A stretch of 18,841 nucleotides of DNA. It comes from Clostridia bacterium. Lineage in GTDB: Bacteria; Bacillota_A; Clostridia; Oscillospirales; CAG-272. The first letter of the stretch is position 1. Each line of letters starts with the position of its first letter. This document shows positions 7,505 through 14,391 of this stretch, piece after piece. Below the pieces are notes generated by a model that did not search any database, was not told the DNA's origin, and worked only from the letters and a program-made list of their open reading frames with translations. A program made the translations under genes and the position numbers. The DNA lies in the NCBI GenBank assembly GCA_017414585.1, contig JAFQLN010000022.1, positions 1 to 18,841 on the forward strand, read 5' to 3'.

Positions 7505-7521
7505 AGTCAATTAAAGTCAAA
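7499..7521 (+). promoter_or_regulatory. CtsR operator, -35-overlapping copy
   Basis: AGTCAAT-TAA-AGTCAAA at 7505-7521 fits the CtsR direct-heptad pattern with one mismatch. A third heptad, GGTCAAA (7499-7505), overlaps it by one base and covers the -35 box. It is oriented opposite to the downstream operator, so the promoter is bracketed. Confidence 0.75.
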
Positions 7522-7611
7522 TTTCATGTGCTGATCTTTGATTAAACCGATTTATCATCATGTTTTCTTTGATTTTCTCACGAAATCGCATTATTTCAAA
7601 GTTTTTGATCA

Positions 7612-7660
7612 TCGAAAAAGAACACGGCATCACTCCATTAAGCCGAAACGATGCCGTGTT
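7612..7660 (-). terminator. Terminator after the peptidoglycan-binding cassette
   Basis: A perfect 11-base-pair stem AACACGGCATC/GATGCCGTGTT (7621-7631 and 7650-7660) with an 18-base loop. On the - strand it ends in TTCTTTTT just past the stop at 7668. On the + strand it is followed by TTTT within TGTTTTCC, so it may also stop stray + strand transcripts before ctsR. Confidence 0.8.
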
Positions 7661-7667
7661 TTCCTGA

Positions 7668-8192
7668 CTATTCCGTTAAAGCCAGGGTATTGTATTCTTC
7701 ACTGATCCACCGCCATGTTTCCCGGTCAGCCTTTCCCGTTTCTTCCAGTCCGGCTGCTGCCTGAAAATAACGGACAGCATCAGCGGTCTGTATACCATAG
7801 ACTCCCGAAAGCGGAGGTAGGACGGGATAATCGTACCGCAGAGCCAATGCGCGAAGCATGATCTGCAGAAGCAGTACGGTATCGCTCCGTTCAGCAGTTC
7901 CGGTGACATAATCGGGATCCGACGGAATAACACGGATCTGCACCGGTTCCCGCCTGCGTTTTTCATAGGTATATGCATCCGCAATCGCTTGCCAGGTTCT
8001 GTCGTCCGTCACTCCGGTTACAGGCTGACCGGAATGCAGCTGAAAACTCCGCACAGCGTTTTCCGAAGCCTGATCGTAATTACCGCTCACCGGGATGCGC
8101 AGTTCTTCATCCTCCCGAATGAAGGACAGATAACGCAGCATTCTCTGCAGAACCTCGATCCGGTTTCTTTCATCAGACAGATTGATAAGCAT
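7668..8192 (-). CDS. Peptidoglycan-binding protein with two PG_binding_1 repeats
   Basis: A 174-residue protein with no recognised catalytic part. Two copies of the three-helix peptidoglycan-binding fold are visible: about 10-72 (IEVLQRMLRYL...VSGNYDQASENAVRSFQ...VTGVTDDRTWQAI) and about 105-166 (LLLQIMLRALA...LSGVYGIQTADAVRYFQ...ETGKADRETWRWI). The start at 8192 is chosen because GGAGG lies five bases upstream; an ATG at 8207 overlaps the previous stop codon and would itself contain this site. No signal peptide or membrane segment is present, as in its two upstream neighbours, so the protein may be made in the mother cell and placed around a forespore (inference). Last gene of the cassette. 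Confidence 0.85.
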   Translation of the reverse strand: MLINLSDERNRIEVLQRMLRYLSFIREDEELRIPVSGNYDQASENAVRSFQLHSGQPVTGVTDDRTWQAIADAYTYEKRRREPVQIRVIPSDPDYVTGTAERSDTVLLLQIMLRALALRYDYPVLPPLSGVYGIQTADAVRYFQAAAGLEETGKADRETWRWISEEYNTLALTE

Positions 8193-8203
8193 ACCGTCCT
8201 CCT

Positions 8204-9604
8204 TCATGAAAGTGTACCGCTTGACTGGATCGGAGAACCATAGTCCCCATCCACCAGTGTACGGTATGTCTGGGCAATCTGCTCCCATGTGTACGACGCA
8301 GTCACGCCCGTCGGTTCAAGCCCGAAGATTGTCTGATACGCACGAACTGCGTTTTCTGTTGCAGTTCCGTAGATTCCGTCCACGGTCAGCTTTGGAATCG
8401 ACGTATACACATCGGAAATTCGGTTCAGGTAGGTCTGCAGCGCTGTTACATCCTCCCCGCGCGAACCTGCCCGCAGTGGTGTACCGGGATACGGGAGCGT
8501 ATTGGCAAGCAGATAATCCGGCGGCAAAGAGTCGCGGAAATTTCGGTAAGAGGAGTAAATGGCGTTCCATGTGGCTTCATCCACCACACCGGTAACGGGA
8601 AGTCCCGCATCGTACTGAAAGTCCTCGACAGCTCCGCGCGTTCCGTCGCCGAAAATGCCGTCCACAGTGACCGGACGAACCGTATCCGTGAATCCTGCGA
8701 TGAACGCCAGCAGATACTGCAGTTCCGCTACAGCAAATCCACGGTCCCCCTGTTCCAGTCTTCCGTTGAAGATGAGAAGGAGATCCTCAACAGCGATCCC
8801 TTCGGAATTCACATCGGTCAGCCTCTTGACACCCGCATAAATCCGCAGAATTGCGTACCAGGTCGCACGTCCCACAATACCGTCCGGCACCAGATCAAAC
8901 TGCTGCTGGAATGCCCGGACTGCGGTTTCTGTGTCGGCGGAAAAAAAGCCGCGCGGATCGGCGATTTTCGGAATGCCGGGAAAATTTTTGGAAATGCGGT
9001 TGAGTCTGGTTTGGATCAGCAGAACATCATCGCTGATCGTCCCGATTCTGAGCGGTGTGCCCGGATAGGAGTCCGTGATTCCCTCAATCGGCGCATCCTG
9101 CACAATGTCGATATTGTCCCCGTAATAGTATTGTAAGATTTCGTACGGCGTGCGTCCTTCATCCGCAAGCGTCACGCTCCCCCACTGCGACAGACCACCG
9201 CACTGGACTTCTACGCCGTCGCAGTAAAGTGCAAACAGCGGTTCCACCGATCCCTGCCGCCGCAGATAGTCATTGAACAGTTCATCGACAATACGGGAGA
9301 TATTTTCGAAGATATCCCTTCGGTAAACAAACGACTGATCAATGGAGGTGGAGTTGGTAATGTCAAAATCGTACCCGCGGCTCCGGTAATATTCGGTGAA
9401 AATCCGGTTAAGCGCAAAACTGATCTGAGCGAGAATATTTGCCCGCAGCGCATTTTCCGGCCATGTCGGGTAGATTTCACTGGACGCGACATTCTTAATA
9501 TAATCGGAAAAACTGACCGTAACATTCTGCGCCGCCTGCTCGGGTCTGCCGAGATGCACGGTTATGTATTCCGGGATGATCGGCTGTATCAGATTATTGT
9601 TCAT
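8204..9604 (-). CDS. SpoIID/LytB-domain protein with three peptidoglycan-binding repeats
   Basis: A 466-residue protein in two halves. Residues about 11-165 resemble the SpoIID lytic transglycosylase domain: NVASSEIYPTWPENALRANI, where E43 lies at the place of the SpoIID catalytic Glu, and GGLSQWGSVTLADEG...YEILQYYYG (136-162) matches the conserved SQxG...G...eIL.yYYG end. C128 and C135 could bind metal, as cysteines do in some SpoIID proteins. Residues about 180-450 hold three PG_binding_1 repeats, each of the form DGIxGxxTxxAVxxFQ...G..TG......TW..I. The ATG at 9604 is preceded by GGAGGGGGC; the frame upstream (to 9673) overlaps the previous gene. No export signal is seen. It lies 13 bases after its upstream neighbour and 11 before the next start, so the three genes are co-transcribed. 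The family is common in Clostridia; its exact role is not known to me. Confidence 0.82.
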   Translation of the reverse strand: MNNNLIQPIIPEYITVHLGRPEQAAQNVTVSFSDYIKNVASSEIYPTWPENALRANILAQISFALNRIFTEYYRSRGYDFDITNSTSIDQSFVYRRDIFENISRIVDELFNDYLRRQGSVEPLFALYCDGVEVQCGGLSQWGSVTLADEGRTPYEILQYYYGDNIDIVQDAPIEGITDSYPGTPLRIGTISDDVLLIQTRLNRISKNFPGIPKIADPRGFFSADTETAVRAFQQQFDLVPDGIVGRATWYAILRIYAGVKRLTDVNSEGIAVEDLLLIFNGRLEQGDRGFAVAELQYLLAFIAGFTDTVRPVTVDGIFGDGTRGAVEDFQYDAGLPVTGVVDEATWNAIYSSYRNFRDSLPPDYLLANTLPYPGTPLRAGSRGEDVTALQTYLNRISDVYTSIPKLTVDGIYGTATENAVRAYQTIFGLEPTGVTASYTWEQIAQTYRTLVDGDYGSPIQSSGTLS

Positions 9605-9617
9605 GCCCCCTCCTTCC

Positions 9618-10052
9618 CTATGCATCCGCTTCCAGATCGCCGCGCTCGGTGTCATTCCGGTTGTTTTCCACAATGATCACCCTGCCGTTTTCCGCTCCCG
9701 CAACCGACTCGGCTTCACTGAGCGGCACGAGATTGACCGGCTGCACAGCCACAACCCGATCGAATACCATCACCCCGATGTTCTCAACGGTGTAGTACCC
9801 GTCTGCCAGGACTGTAACGTTGTAAAGTGCATACGGCTGCACGCTTCCCGGCTGCTGGCTCATGGATGCGGGCGGCGCCGGAAGGGATGCGGTCTGCGTC
9901 AGTCCTCCGCTGTCCGTCCGTAATGTATAGAGAACGGCTCCCTCTCCATCTTCGCTGTAATCCGAAATAATCACAATCACGTTCTCGAGCGGCAGACTCT
10001 CCCCCACCGTTGTAACGCGCACACGCAGAAAACCTCTTCCTTCTTCCGTCAT
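9618..10052 (-). CDS. Small beta-domain protein (carboxypeptidase-regulatory-like), cassette partner
   Basis: A 144-residue protein, not recognised by name. GFLRVRVTTVGESLPLENVIVII at the start, then LYTLRTDSGGLTQTASLPAPP, YALYNVTVLADGYYTVENIGVMVF and VVAVQPVNLVPL, follow the pattern of carboxypeptidase-regulatory-like or transthyretin-like beta sandwiches, in which a modifiable 'DxxG' turn separates strands. The C-terminal 30 residues are polar and probably disordered. AAAGGAGG precedes the ATG by seven bases. It is the first gene of the three-gene cassette, and co-occurrence with a SpoIID/PG-binding gene suggests a structural or anchoring role in a cell-wall or spore layer (inference). No signal peptide. 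Confidence 0.7.
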   Translation of the reverse strand: MTEEGRGFLRVRVTTVGESLPLENVIVIISDYSEDGEGAVLYTLRTDSGGLTQTASLPAPPASMSQQPGSVQPYALYNVTVLADGYYTVENIGVMVFDRVVAVQPVNLVPLSEAESVAGAENGRVIIVENNRNDTERGDLEADA

Positions 10053-10081
10053 GTCTCATCCTCCTTTCCTGTCTCTGTTTC

Positions 10082-10089
10082 ATTGTATG
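10082..10089 (-). promoter_or_regulatory. Possible mother-cell sigma (SigE/SigK) -10 box
   Basis: CATACAAT on the - strand, 30 bases before the first gene of the cassette, equals the CATACAHT -10 of SigE-type promoters. ATA-containing candidates for the -35 lie upstream, but none at an ideal distance, and no vegetative TTGACA/TATAAT pair is seen. Weak support for expression during sporulation. Confidence 0.3.
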
Positions 10090-10154
10090 TGTCTGCGGCT
10101 ATTATGTTCGGCATATGCGGAATTATTTTGATTTATGCATGGTTATTCAGTTGT

Positions 10155-10169
10155 GCAAGCATTTCTTGC
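10155..10169. repeat. Inverted repeat GCAAG-N5-CTTGC, distal copy
   Basis: GCAAG CATTT CTTGC, a perfect five-base dyad with a five-base centre. It shares arm sequence and spacing with the copy at 10309-10323, which suggests binding sites of one dimeric regulator, possibly the adjacent HTH protein. Confidence 0.4.
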
Positions 10170-10307
10170 GTTCTGTCCGTGTAGATAATATTTCCTTTTA
10201 TTCCCTTTTTTAATGATTGATAATATCCATTTATTTCCACTATCTATTCCATAATTATCCTTTTCGGCAGATTTTCGATACCAAGCGCCATGGACGGATA
10301 AAAATCG

Positions 10308-10324
10308 TGCAAGTACGGCTTGCA
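10308..10324. repeat. Inverted repeat TGCAAG-N5-CTTGCA, proximal copy
   Basis: A perfect six-base dyad with a TACGG centre, about 43 bases upstream of the -35 box of the HTH gene. TTTTTTT follows five bases later on the + strand and ATTTTTA on the - strand, so either an operator or a weak terminator is possible. Confidence 0.4.
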
Positions 10325-10366
10325 TCATGTTTTTTTGAAAATTCGACATATTCCAGAAATACTTTC

Positions 10367-10395
10367 TTGCAATGACTCGAAAAATATGCTACAGT
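10367..10395 (+). promoter_or_regulatory. Promoter of the HTH/beta-solenoid gene
   Basis: TTGCAA (10367-10372) and TACAGT (10390-10395) with a 17-base spacer. The -35 box is part of CTTGCA, the same half-site found in the upstream dyads, which hints at autoregulation. The leader is roughly 80 bases. Confidence 0.6.
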
Positions 10396-10479
10396 AGAAA
10401 CACAGCCTCAGCACACCCGGAGAAACGGACATATCAAACTCTCAAATTTTATATATATTCAAAAGGAGCAGAACATCTT

Positions 10480-12150
10480 ATGACGGACAGAAACATCATC
10501 GGACAAAAAATTGCGCAGCTCCGCAAAGCAAAAGGCATGACGCAGGCGGAACTGGCTGATAAACTCGGCGTCAGCCATCAGGCGGTTTCCCAGTGGGAAC
10601 GCAGTGAAACCCTTCCCGATATTCTCACCCTTCCCCTGATCGCACAGATCTTCGGCGAAAACATCGGTTCCATGCTCGGCGTGGAGGAAGTGCAGACGGA
10701 AGAAGAAACACCGATTCCGATTGATATTGACAAACTGATGGAAGAAGGCGAGAAGAAAAATCCGCCGGTTACAGTAAACAATCTCGGCAGCGGAGAAGTT
10801 TTCATCAATGAAAATAAATCGGAGCATTCCGAATATCAGCTGAATGCAAAAGACTTTTCCCTTCCCGTTTCGGACAGCACGATTGATCTGAGCCAGGACT
10901 GTGATTATGAAGTAGCTGTCATCAAAAACGGAGAAATCATCAAAAAGTTCTCAGGCAACCCGGATAATTATCTGAAAATCCTCCTCATCGGCGAGTGCCG
11001 CGACCTTCATTCCGAAATGTCCGTGGATGTGGAAGGAACGGTCGGCGGAAACGCTTCCTCCGGCTTTGGAATGACAATCAGCGGTGACGTCAAAGGAAAT
11101 GCGACCTCCGGGTTTGAAATGAAATGCGGGGATGTCGGCGGAAATGCCAGCGCGGGATTTGATCTGCACTGCGGCACAATCGGCGGCAAGGCATCCGGCG
11201 GCTTCGGAATTACCAAAAACAAAAAAATAAAGAAGGATACTTCCGGATTCGATCCGGAGCAGATGTCCGCAGACGGTGCCAACCTGACCATCAACGGAGA
11301 CTACAGCGGTGATCTCACCACGGCGGCATCCGTCACGGTTATGGGTGATGTACACGGCAATGTTGTATCCGAACAGTGCGTAACGGTTCACGGAAATGTG
11401 GATGGTGATGCGAGCACCGGGGATTCGATGACGATTGACGGGGATGTCGGCGGAAATGCAGCTGCCGGGGACAGTCTCACAGTAGGCGGCGATGTGGGAT
11501 CGTCTGTCAGCGCTGGGGACAATGTCGATATCGAAGGCGATGTAAACGGGGACATTTCTGCAGGCGGCGATATCACTGTGGAAGGTGATCTCAACGGAGA
11601 CATTGTTTCCACCGGCGGAGATGTGCACATCAGCGACTCTGACAGTGAAACCATCCGCAATATCCATGCAAATGCTTCTGCGGACGGTCAGAACATCACC
11701 ATCGAAGGGGACTACACAGGTGATCTTTCCACGGCAGCGAATGTAACGATTCAGGGGAATGTCGAAGGCAATGTGGAGTGCAACAATCTCACGGTAGAAG
11801 GTGATGTGCAGGGTGATATTGACGCGGGCGGCTCGGTCACCGTCGGAGACGATGTGCAGGGAGACGTGGACGCGGGCGGTTCGGTTACGGTCGGCGGAGA
11901 CATTGACGGCGATGTGGACTGCGGCGGTTCTGCATCCTGCGGCGGAGACATCGGCGGGGATGTAGATGCGGGCGGAAATGTCAGCGCGGACGGGGATATC
12001 AACGGCGATGTGGACGCGGGCAACAATGTCACATGCGGCGGAGATATCAACGGCGATGTGTCCACTTCCGGCGATGTACGCATCAGCGGCGACGCAAACG
12101 GCAATATCCGCGGCAAGAGCATCACGGTCGAAGGGGACTACAACGGATAA
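10480..12150 (+). CDS. XRE-type HTH protein fused to a bactofilin-like beta-solenoid
   Basis: A 556-residue soluble protein. Residues about 6-60 are a classical XRE/Cro helix-turn-helix (IGQKIAQLRKAKGMTQAEL, then GVSHQAVSQWER at 30-41). A linker and a small domain (about 95-175) follow. From about 177 to the end the chain is built of short repeats, mostly 16 residues, of the form VTVxGDVxGDVxAGGx, with V/I at positions that would line the core of a right-handed beta-helix. Repeats fall into three blocks: one with GNASxGFxM (177-262), and two that each begin with the same cap, SADGxN(L/I)TIxGDYxGDL (263 and 400). This looks like the polymer-forming bactofilin fold (family inference), and the repeats are very acidic. 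No signal peptide or membrane segment. AAGGAG precedes ATG 10480; the open frame upstream to 10372 contains the promoter. Function unknown: a polymer-coupled regulator or a DNA-tethered scaffold are both open. Confidence 0.85.
   Translation: MTDRNIIGQKIAQLRKAKGMTQAELADKLGVSHQAVSQWERSETLPDILTLPLIAQIFGENIGSMLGVEEVQTEEETPIPIDIDKLMEEGEKKNPPVTVNNLGSGEVFINENKSEHSEYQLNAKDFSLPVSDSTIDLSQDCDYEVAVIKNGEIIKKFSGNPDNYLKILLIGECRDLHSEMSVDVEGTVGGNASSGFGMTISGDVKGNATSGFEMKCGDVGGNASAGFDLHCGTIGGKASGGFGITKNKKIKKDTSGFDPEQMSADGANLTINGDYSGDLTTAASVTVMGDVHGNVVSEQCVTVHGNVDGDASTGDSMTIDGDVGGNAAAGDSLTVGGDVGSSVSAGDNVDIEGDVNGDISAGGDITVEGDLNGDIVSTGGDVHISDSDSETIRNIHANASADGQNITIEGDYTGDLSTAANVTIQGNVEGNVECNNLTVEGDVQGDIDAGGSVTVGDDVQGDVDAGGSVTVGGDIDGDVDCGGSASCGGDIGGDVDAGGNVSADGDINGDVDAGNNVTCGGDINGDVSTSGDVRISGDANGNIRGKSITVEGDYNG
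11818..12105 (+). repeat. 48-base coding tandem repeats in the solenoid gene
   Basis: Six consecutive 48-base units encode 16-residue turns of the form GG(S/N)V(T/S)xGGDI(D/N)GDVDA. Bases such as GGCGG.GA.AT.....GATGTG.A recur in register, but wobble positions differ between units, so the expansion is old or under selection rather than a fresh slippage product. Confidence 0.7.
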
Positions 12151-12158
12151 AATACAGG

Positions 12159-12188
12159 CGCAGGAACGATGGTTTCTGCGTCTTTTAT
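12159..12188 (+). terminator. Terminator of the HTH/beta-solenoid gene
   Basis: CGCAGGAA (12159-12166) pairs with TTTCTGCG (12173-12180), one G-U pair included, with a six-base loop, followed by TCTTTTAT. Starts eight bases after the stop codon. Confidence 0.7.
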
Positions 12189-12208
12189 ATAAAAATCGCT
12201 GTTTCATC

Positions 12209-12237
12209 TTGCAATTATCAGCGTCTGCGCATATAAT
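12209..12237 (+). promoter_or_regulatory. Promoter of the glutamine-amidotransferase-like gene
   Basis: TTGCAA (12209-12214) and TATAAT (12232-12237) with a 17-base spacer. The nine bases TCTTGCAAT over the -35 box (12207-12215) are identical to those over the -35 of the preceding HTH gene (10365-10373). Confidence 0.75.
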
Positions 12238-12269
12238 ATGATTAAAACTGTTACTTCTTGGAGTTCATC

Positions 12270-12965
12270 ATGAAAACGATTGCTTTGCCCTGTGCAACCG
12301 CCAGCGAACAGTATTTTGTTCGTCCCCGGTATATCCGTTATCTCGAAAAAGCCGCAGCCATGTGTGAAATGGACATTCTGCCGGTTCTTCTGCCGCCAAC
12401 CGAAAATCCGCAGACCATCCGCACTTATGCCGAACAGTACGACGGTTATCTCTTTTCCGGCGGATTCGATGTGGAACCTTCGCGCTACGGTGAAGAAAAG
12501 AACGAACACTGCGGCAATATCGAACCGGAAAGGGATGCATTCGAGCTTGCTCTGCTCAAAGAATTGATCGACCGCGACCGTCCCGTTTTCGGAGTCTGCC
12601 GCGGCTGTCAGATTATGAATGTTGCGCTCGGCGGGACGCTCTGGCAGGATCAGGCAGCCATGCTCCCCCTCGAAAAACCGCACGCCGTCAAAAATGCGGA
12701 CGATAAGCCGGTACATCCTGTCACTGTCTCCGGTTTTCTCAGCGAGCTGACGCAGACCGATCGGATTCAGACCAACAGCTACCACCACCAGTCTGTCAAA
12801 AAAGCCGGAAACGGACTGCATATCTGTGCCTATGCCGCAGACGGTGTAGCCGAAGCCATTGCACACACCTCCCTTTCTTACTACCGTGCGGTTCAGTGGC
12901 ATCCGGAAATGGATCCGGACGATATCTCCTTCATGATCATTAAGGATTTTCTCAGAAAACTGTAA
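12270..12965 (+). CDS. Gamma-glutamyl-gamma-aminobutyrate hydrolase-like protein (peptidase C26)
   Basis: A cytosolic class I glutamine-amidotransferase fold of 231 residues, related to PuuD, which splits gamma-glutamyl-GABA or other gamma-glutamyl amides. The triad is complete: nucleophile Cys110 in FGVCRGCQ, His211 and Glu213 in QWHPE. YLFSGGFDVEPSRYGEE (60-76) and PERDAFE (86-92) are the conserved oxyanion/substrate segments of this family, and NSYHHQSV (169-176) is also typical. The ATG at 12270 is used, with GGAG six bases upstream; a TTG four codons earlier overlaps that site. It is monocistronic with its own promoter and terminator. No polyamine or GABA genes are nearby, so the true substrate is open; peptidoglycan-derived or poly-gamma-glutamyl compounds are alternatives. 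Confidence 0.88.
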   Translation: MKTIALPCATASEQYFVRPRYIRYLEKAAAMCEMDILPVLLPPTENPQTIRTYAEQYDGYLFSGGFDVEPSRYGEEKNEHCGNIEPERDAFELALLKELIDRDRPVFGVCRGCQIMNVALGGTLWQDQAAMLPLEKPHAVKNADDKPVHPVTVSGFLSELTQTDRIQTNSYHHQSVKKAGNGLHICAYAADGVAEAIAHTSLSYYRAVQWHPEMDPDDISFMIIKDFLRKL

Positions 12966-12986
12966 ATCATTGCACATACATAACCG

Positions 12987-13026
12987 GGCACAGTTTCCGC
13001 TTTTCAGGGAATGTGCCTGTTTTTTA
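12987..13026 (+). terminator. Terminator after the C26 hydrolase gene
   Basis: GGCACA (12987-12992) pairs with TGTGCC (13012-13017), with a further inner stem TTTCC/GGGAA beyond a bulged G, then TGTTTTTTA. Confidence 0.75.
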
Positions 13027-13079
13027 CCGATCTTGCTCCGCTTTTGTTGAAATTAACTATTTTATCACGACAGAAAATA

Positions 13080-13093
13080 TGTTATACTATAAT
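13080..13093 (+). promoter_or_regulatory. Probable promoter of thiI-pncB-radical SAM operon
   Basis: TGTTATACT, an extended -10 of the form TGnTATACT (TATACT at 13083-13088), overlaps a second -10, TATAAT (13088-13093). No good -35 is found at 17 bases, which is normal for extended -10 promoters. The leader to ATG 13148 is about 50 bases. Confidence 0.45.
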
Positions 13094-13147
13094 GGAATAT
13101 ATGCATCCCCTTCAAAAAATACTGACGAAACGGAAAATGTAAAAATC

Positions 13148-14344
13148 ATGGAATATAAAATGCACGAAGTAATTCTCTGCAAGTACGGAGAACTGATTCT
13201 CAAAGGCACCAACCGTACCACATTTGAAAGCCAGCTTCTGAAGGAAGTCCGCCGCCGCGCCGCCTTCTTCGGAAAGTATGTCGTCCGCACCCAGCAGAGC
13301 ACGGTTTATATCGAACCGCAGGACGAAAACGCGGAAGAAGAACTCGGCAGTCTCTATGAACAGATCGGCAAGGTTTTCGGTTTTACCGGCATCTGCCGCG
13401 CGGCTGTCGCAGAAAAAACGCTGGAAGACATCCTCGCCGTAGCAAGAGAATATCTGCCTGAAAAACTCGCTCACGTCCGCACGTTCAAATGCGAAGCCAA
13501 GCGCAGTGATAAGCGCTTCCCCCTCTCCTCGCCGGAACTGTCCGGTGAAGTCGGCGCAGTCATCCTCGACTGTGTTCCCGGTATCACGGTCAATCTGCGC
13601 GAGCCGGATGTGGTTGTCAAGATCGAAGTCCGCGAGGAATATGCCTACATCCATGCCGGACAGGACAAAGGTGCGGGCGGTATGCCTCTCGGTTCGGCAG
13701 GCAAGGGACTTCTTCTCCTGTCCGGCGGCATTGACTCTCCCGTTGCGGGCTACATGATGATGAAGCGCGGCATGACGGTTGAATGCGTTCACTTTGAATC
13801 CTTCCCGTATACCAGTGAAGCAGCTCACGACAAGGTCATGCAGCTGGCGACCGAACTGACCGAATTCTGCGGACGGATTGTCGTTCATGTCATCTCCCTC
13901 ACGCACATTCAGGAAGAACTGCGCGACAACTGCGAAGAAGATTACTTCACGCTCCTGCTCCGCCGCTTTATGATGAAGCTGTCTTCCATGGTGGCTGCCG
14001 AACACGAATGTCATGTTCTTGTCACCGGAGAATCGCTCGGGCAGGTTGCCTCCCAGACACTGAAAGCGATGTGCGTAACCGAAGACGCGGCGACCATTCC
14101 CGTTTTCCGTCCGTGCATCGGTATGGACAAAGAAGAAATCATCAAGATCTCCCGTGCAATCGGCACGTTTGAAACCTCCATTCTTCCCTACGATGACTGC
14201 TGCACCGTCTTCACCCCCCGCCATCCCCGTACACAGCCGGAACTCGAAAAGGTACTGGAACAGGAAGCCAAGGTGGATGTCGATGCACTGATCGAAGAAG
14301 CATGGGGCACCAGACACGCCGTTGTTCTGCATCAGGAACTCTGA
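13148..14344 (+). CDS. thiI: tRNA 4-thiouridine synthetase / thiazole sulfur transfer protein ThiI
   Basis: ThiI adenylates U8 of tRNA and inserts sulfur; in some bacteria it also supplies sulfur for thiamine. The 398-residue protein has an N-terminal ferredoxin-like region (HEVILCKYGELILKGTNR), a THUMP domain (to about 165), and a PP-loop ATP pyrophosphatase with LSGGIDSPVAGYMM (SGGIDS at 192-197), then SLGQVASQT and YDDCCTVFTP with Cys351 and Cys352. It lacks the C-terminal rhodanese domain of the E. coli enzyme (482 residues), as is normal in Firmicutes, so a cysteine desulfurase probably hands sulfur over directly. The start is uncertain: ATG 13148 or ATG 13160, and no clear Shine-Dalgarno sequence. 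The long frame upstream runs through the promoter and terminator and is not coding. First gene of a likely three-gene operon. Confidence 0.94.
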   Translation: MEYKMHEVILCKYGELILKGTNRTTFESQLLKEVRRRAAFFGKYVVRTQQSTVYIEPQDENAEEELGSLYEQIGKVFGFTGICRAAVAEKTLEDILAVAREYLPEKLAHVRTFKCEAKRSDKRFPLSSPELSGEVGAVILDCVPGITVNLREPDVVVKIEVREEYAYIHAGQDKGAGGMPLGSAGKGLLLLSGGIDSPVAGYMMMKRGMTVECVHFESFPYTSEAAHDKVMQLATELTEFCGRIVVHVISLTHIQEELRDNCEEDYFTLLLRRFMMKLSSMVAAEHECHVLVTGESLGQVASQTLKAMCVTEDAATIPVFRPCIGMDKEEIIKISRAIGTFETSILPYDDCCTVFTPRHPRTQPELEKVLEQEAKVDVDALIEEAWGTRHAVVLHQEL

Positions 14345-14391
14345 AATTCATCCGCCGATCAACCCGATACTCACTGAACAAAGGAAATAAC

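Larger units (their letters stand above)
10053..10479. other. AT-rich divergent intergenic region with two matching dyads
   Basis: About 430 bases without a convincing gene, clearly more AT-rich than its flanks. It holds the possible promoter for the leftward cassette, the promoter for the rightward HTH gene, and two inverted repeats of the same form, GCAAG-N5-CTTGC, at 10155-10169 and 10309-10323. The second extends to TGCAAG/CTTGCA and is flanked by T runs on both strands, so it might double as a weak bidirectional terminator. A frame of 68 codons on the - strand (10143-10349) was judged not to be a gene. Confidence 0.6.

Noticed and set aside
10143..10349. 68-codon open frame on the - strand in the AT-rich intergenic region
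   Set aside because: No good ribosome site, no recognisable family, low-complexity lysine/asparagine-rich composition, and it overlaps both dyads. More likely chance in AT-rich DNA.
11818..12105. Possible CRISPR array from regular 48-base spacing
   Set aside because: There are no unique spacers between conserved repeats; the repeats are contiguous, in frame, and encode regular protein turns.
10951..12207. 418-codon - strand frame opposite the solenoid gene
   Set aside because: It is repetitive only because the sense repeats are repetitive. The + strand gene has an HTH domain, ribosome site, promoter and terminator.
13026..13147. Possible TPP or other riboswitch ahead of thiI
   Set aside because: The leader is only about 50 bases and shows no conserved riboswitch core or expression-platform hairpin.
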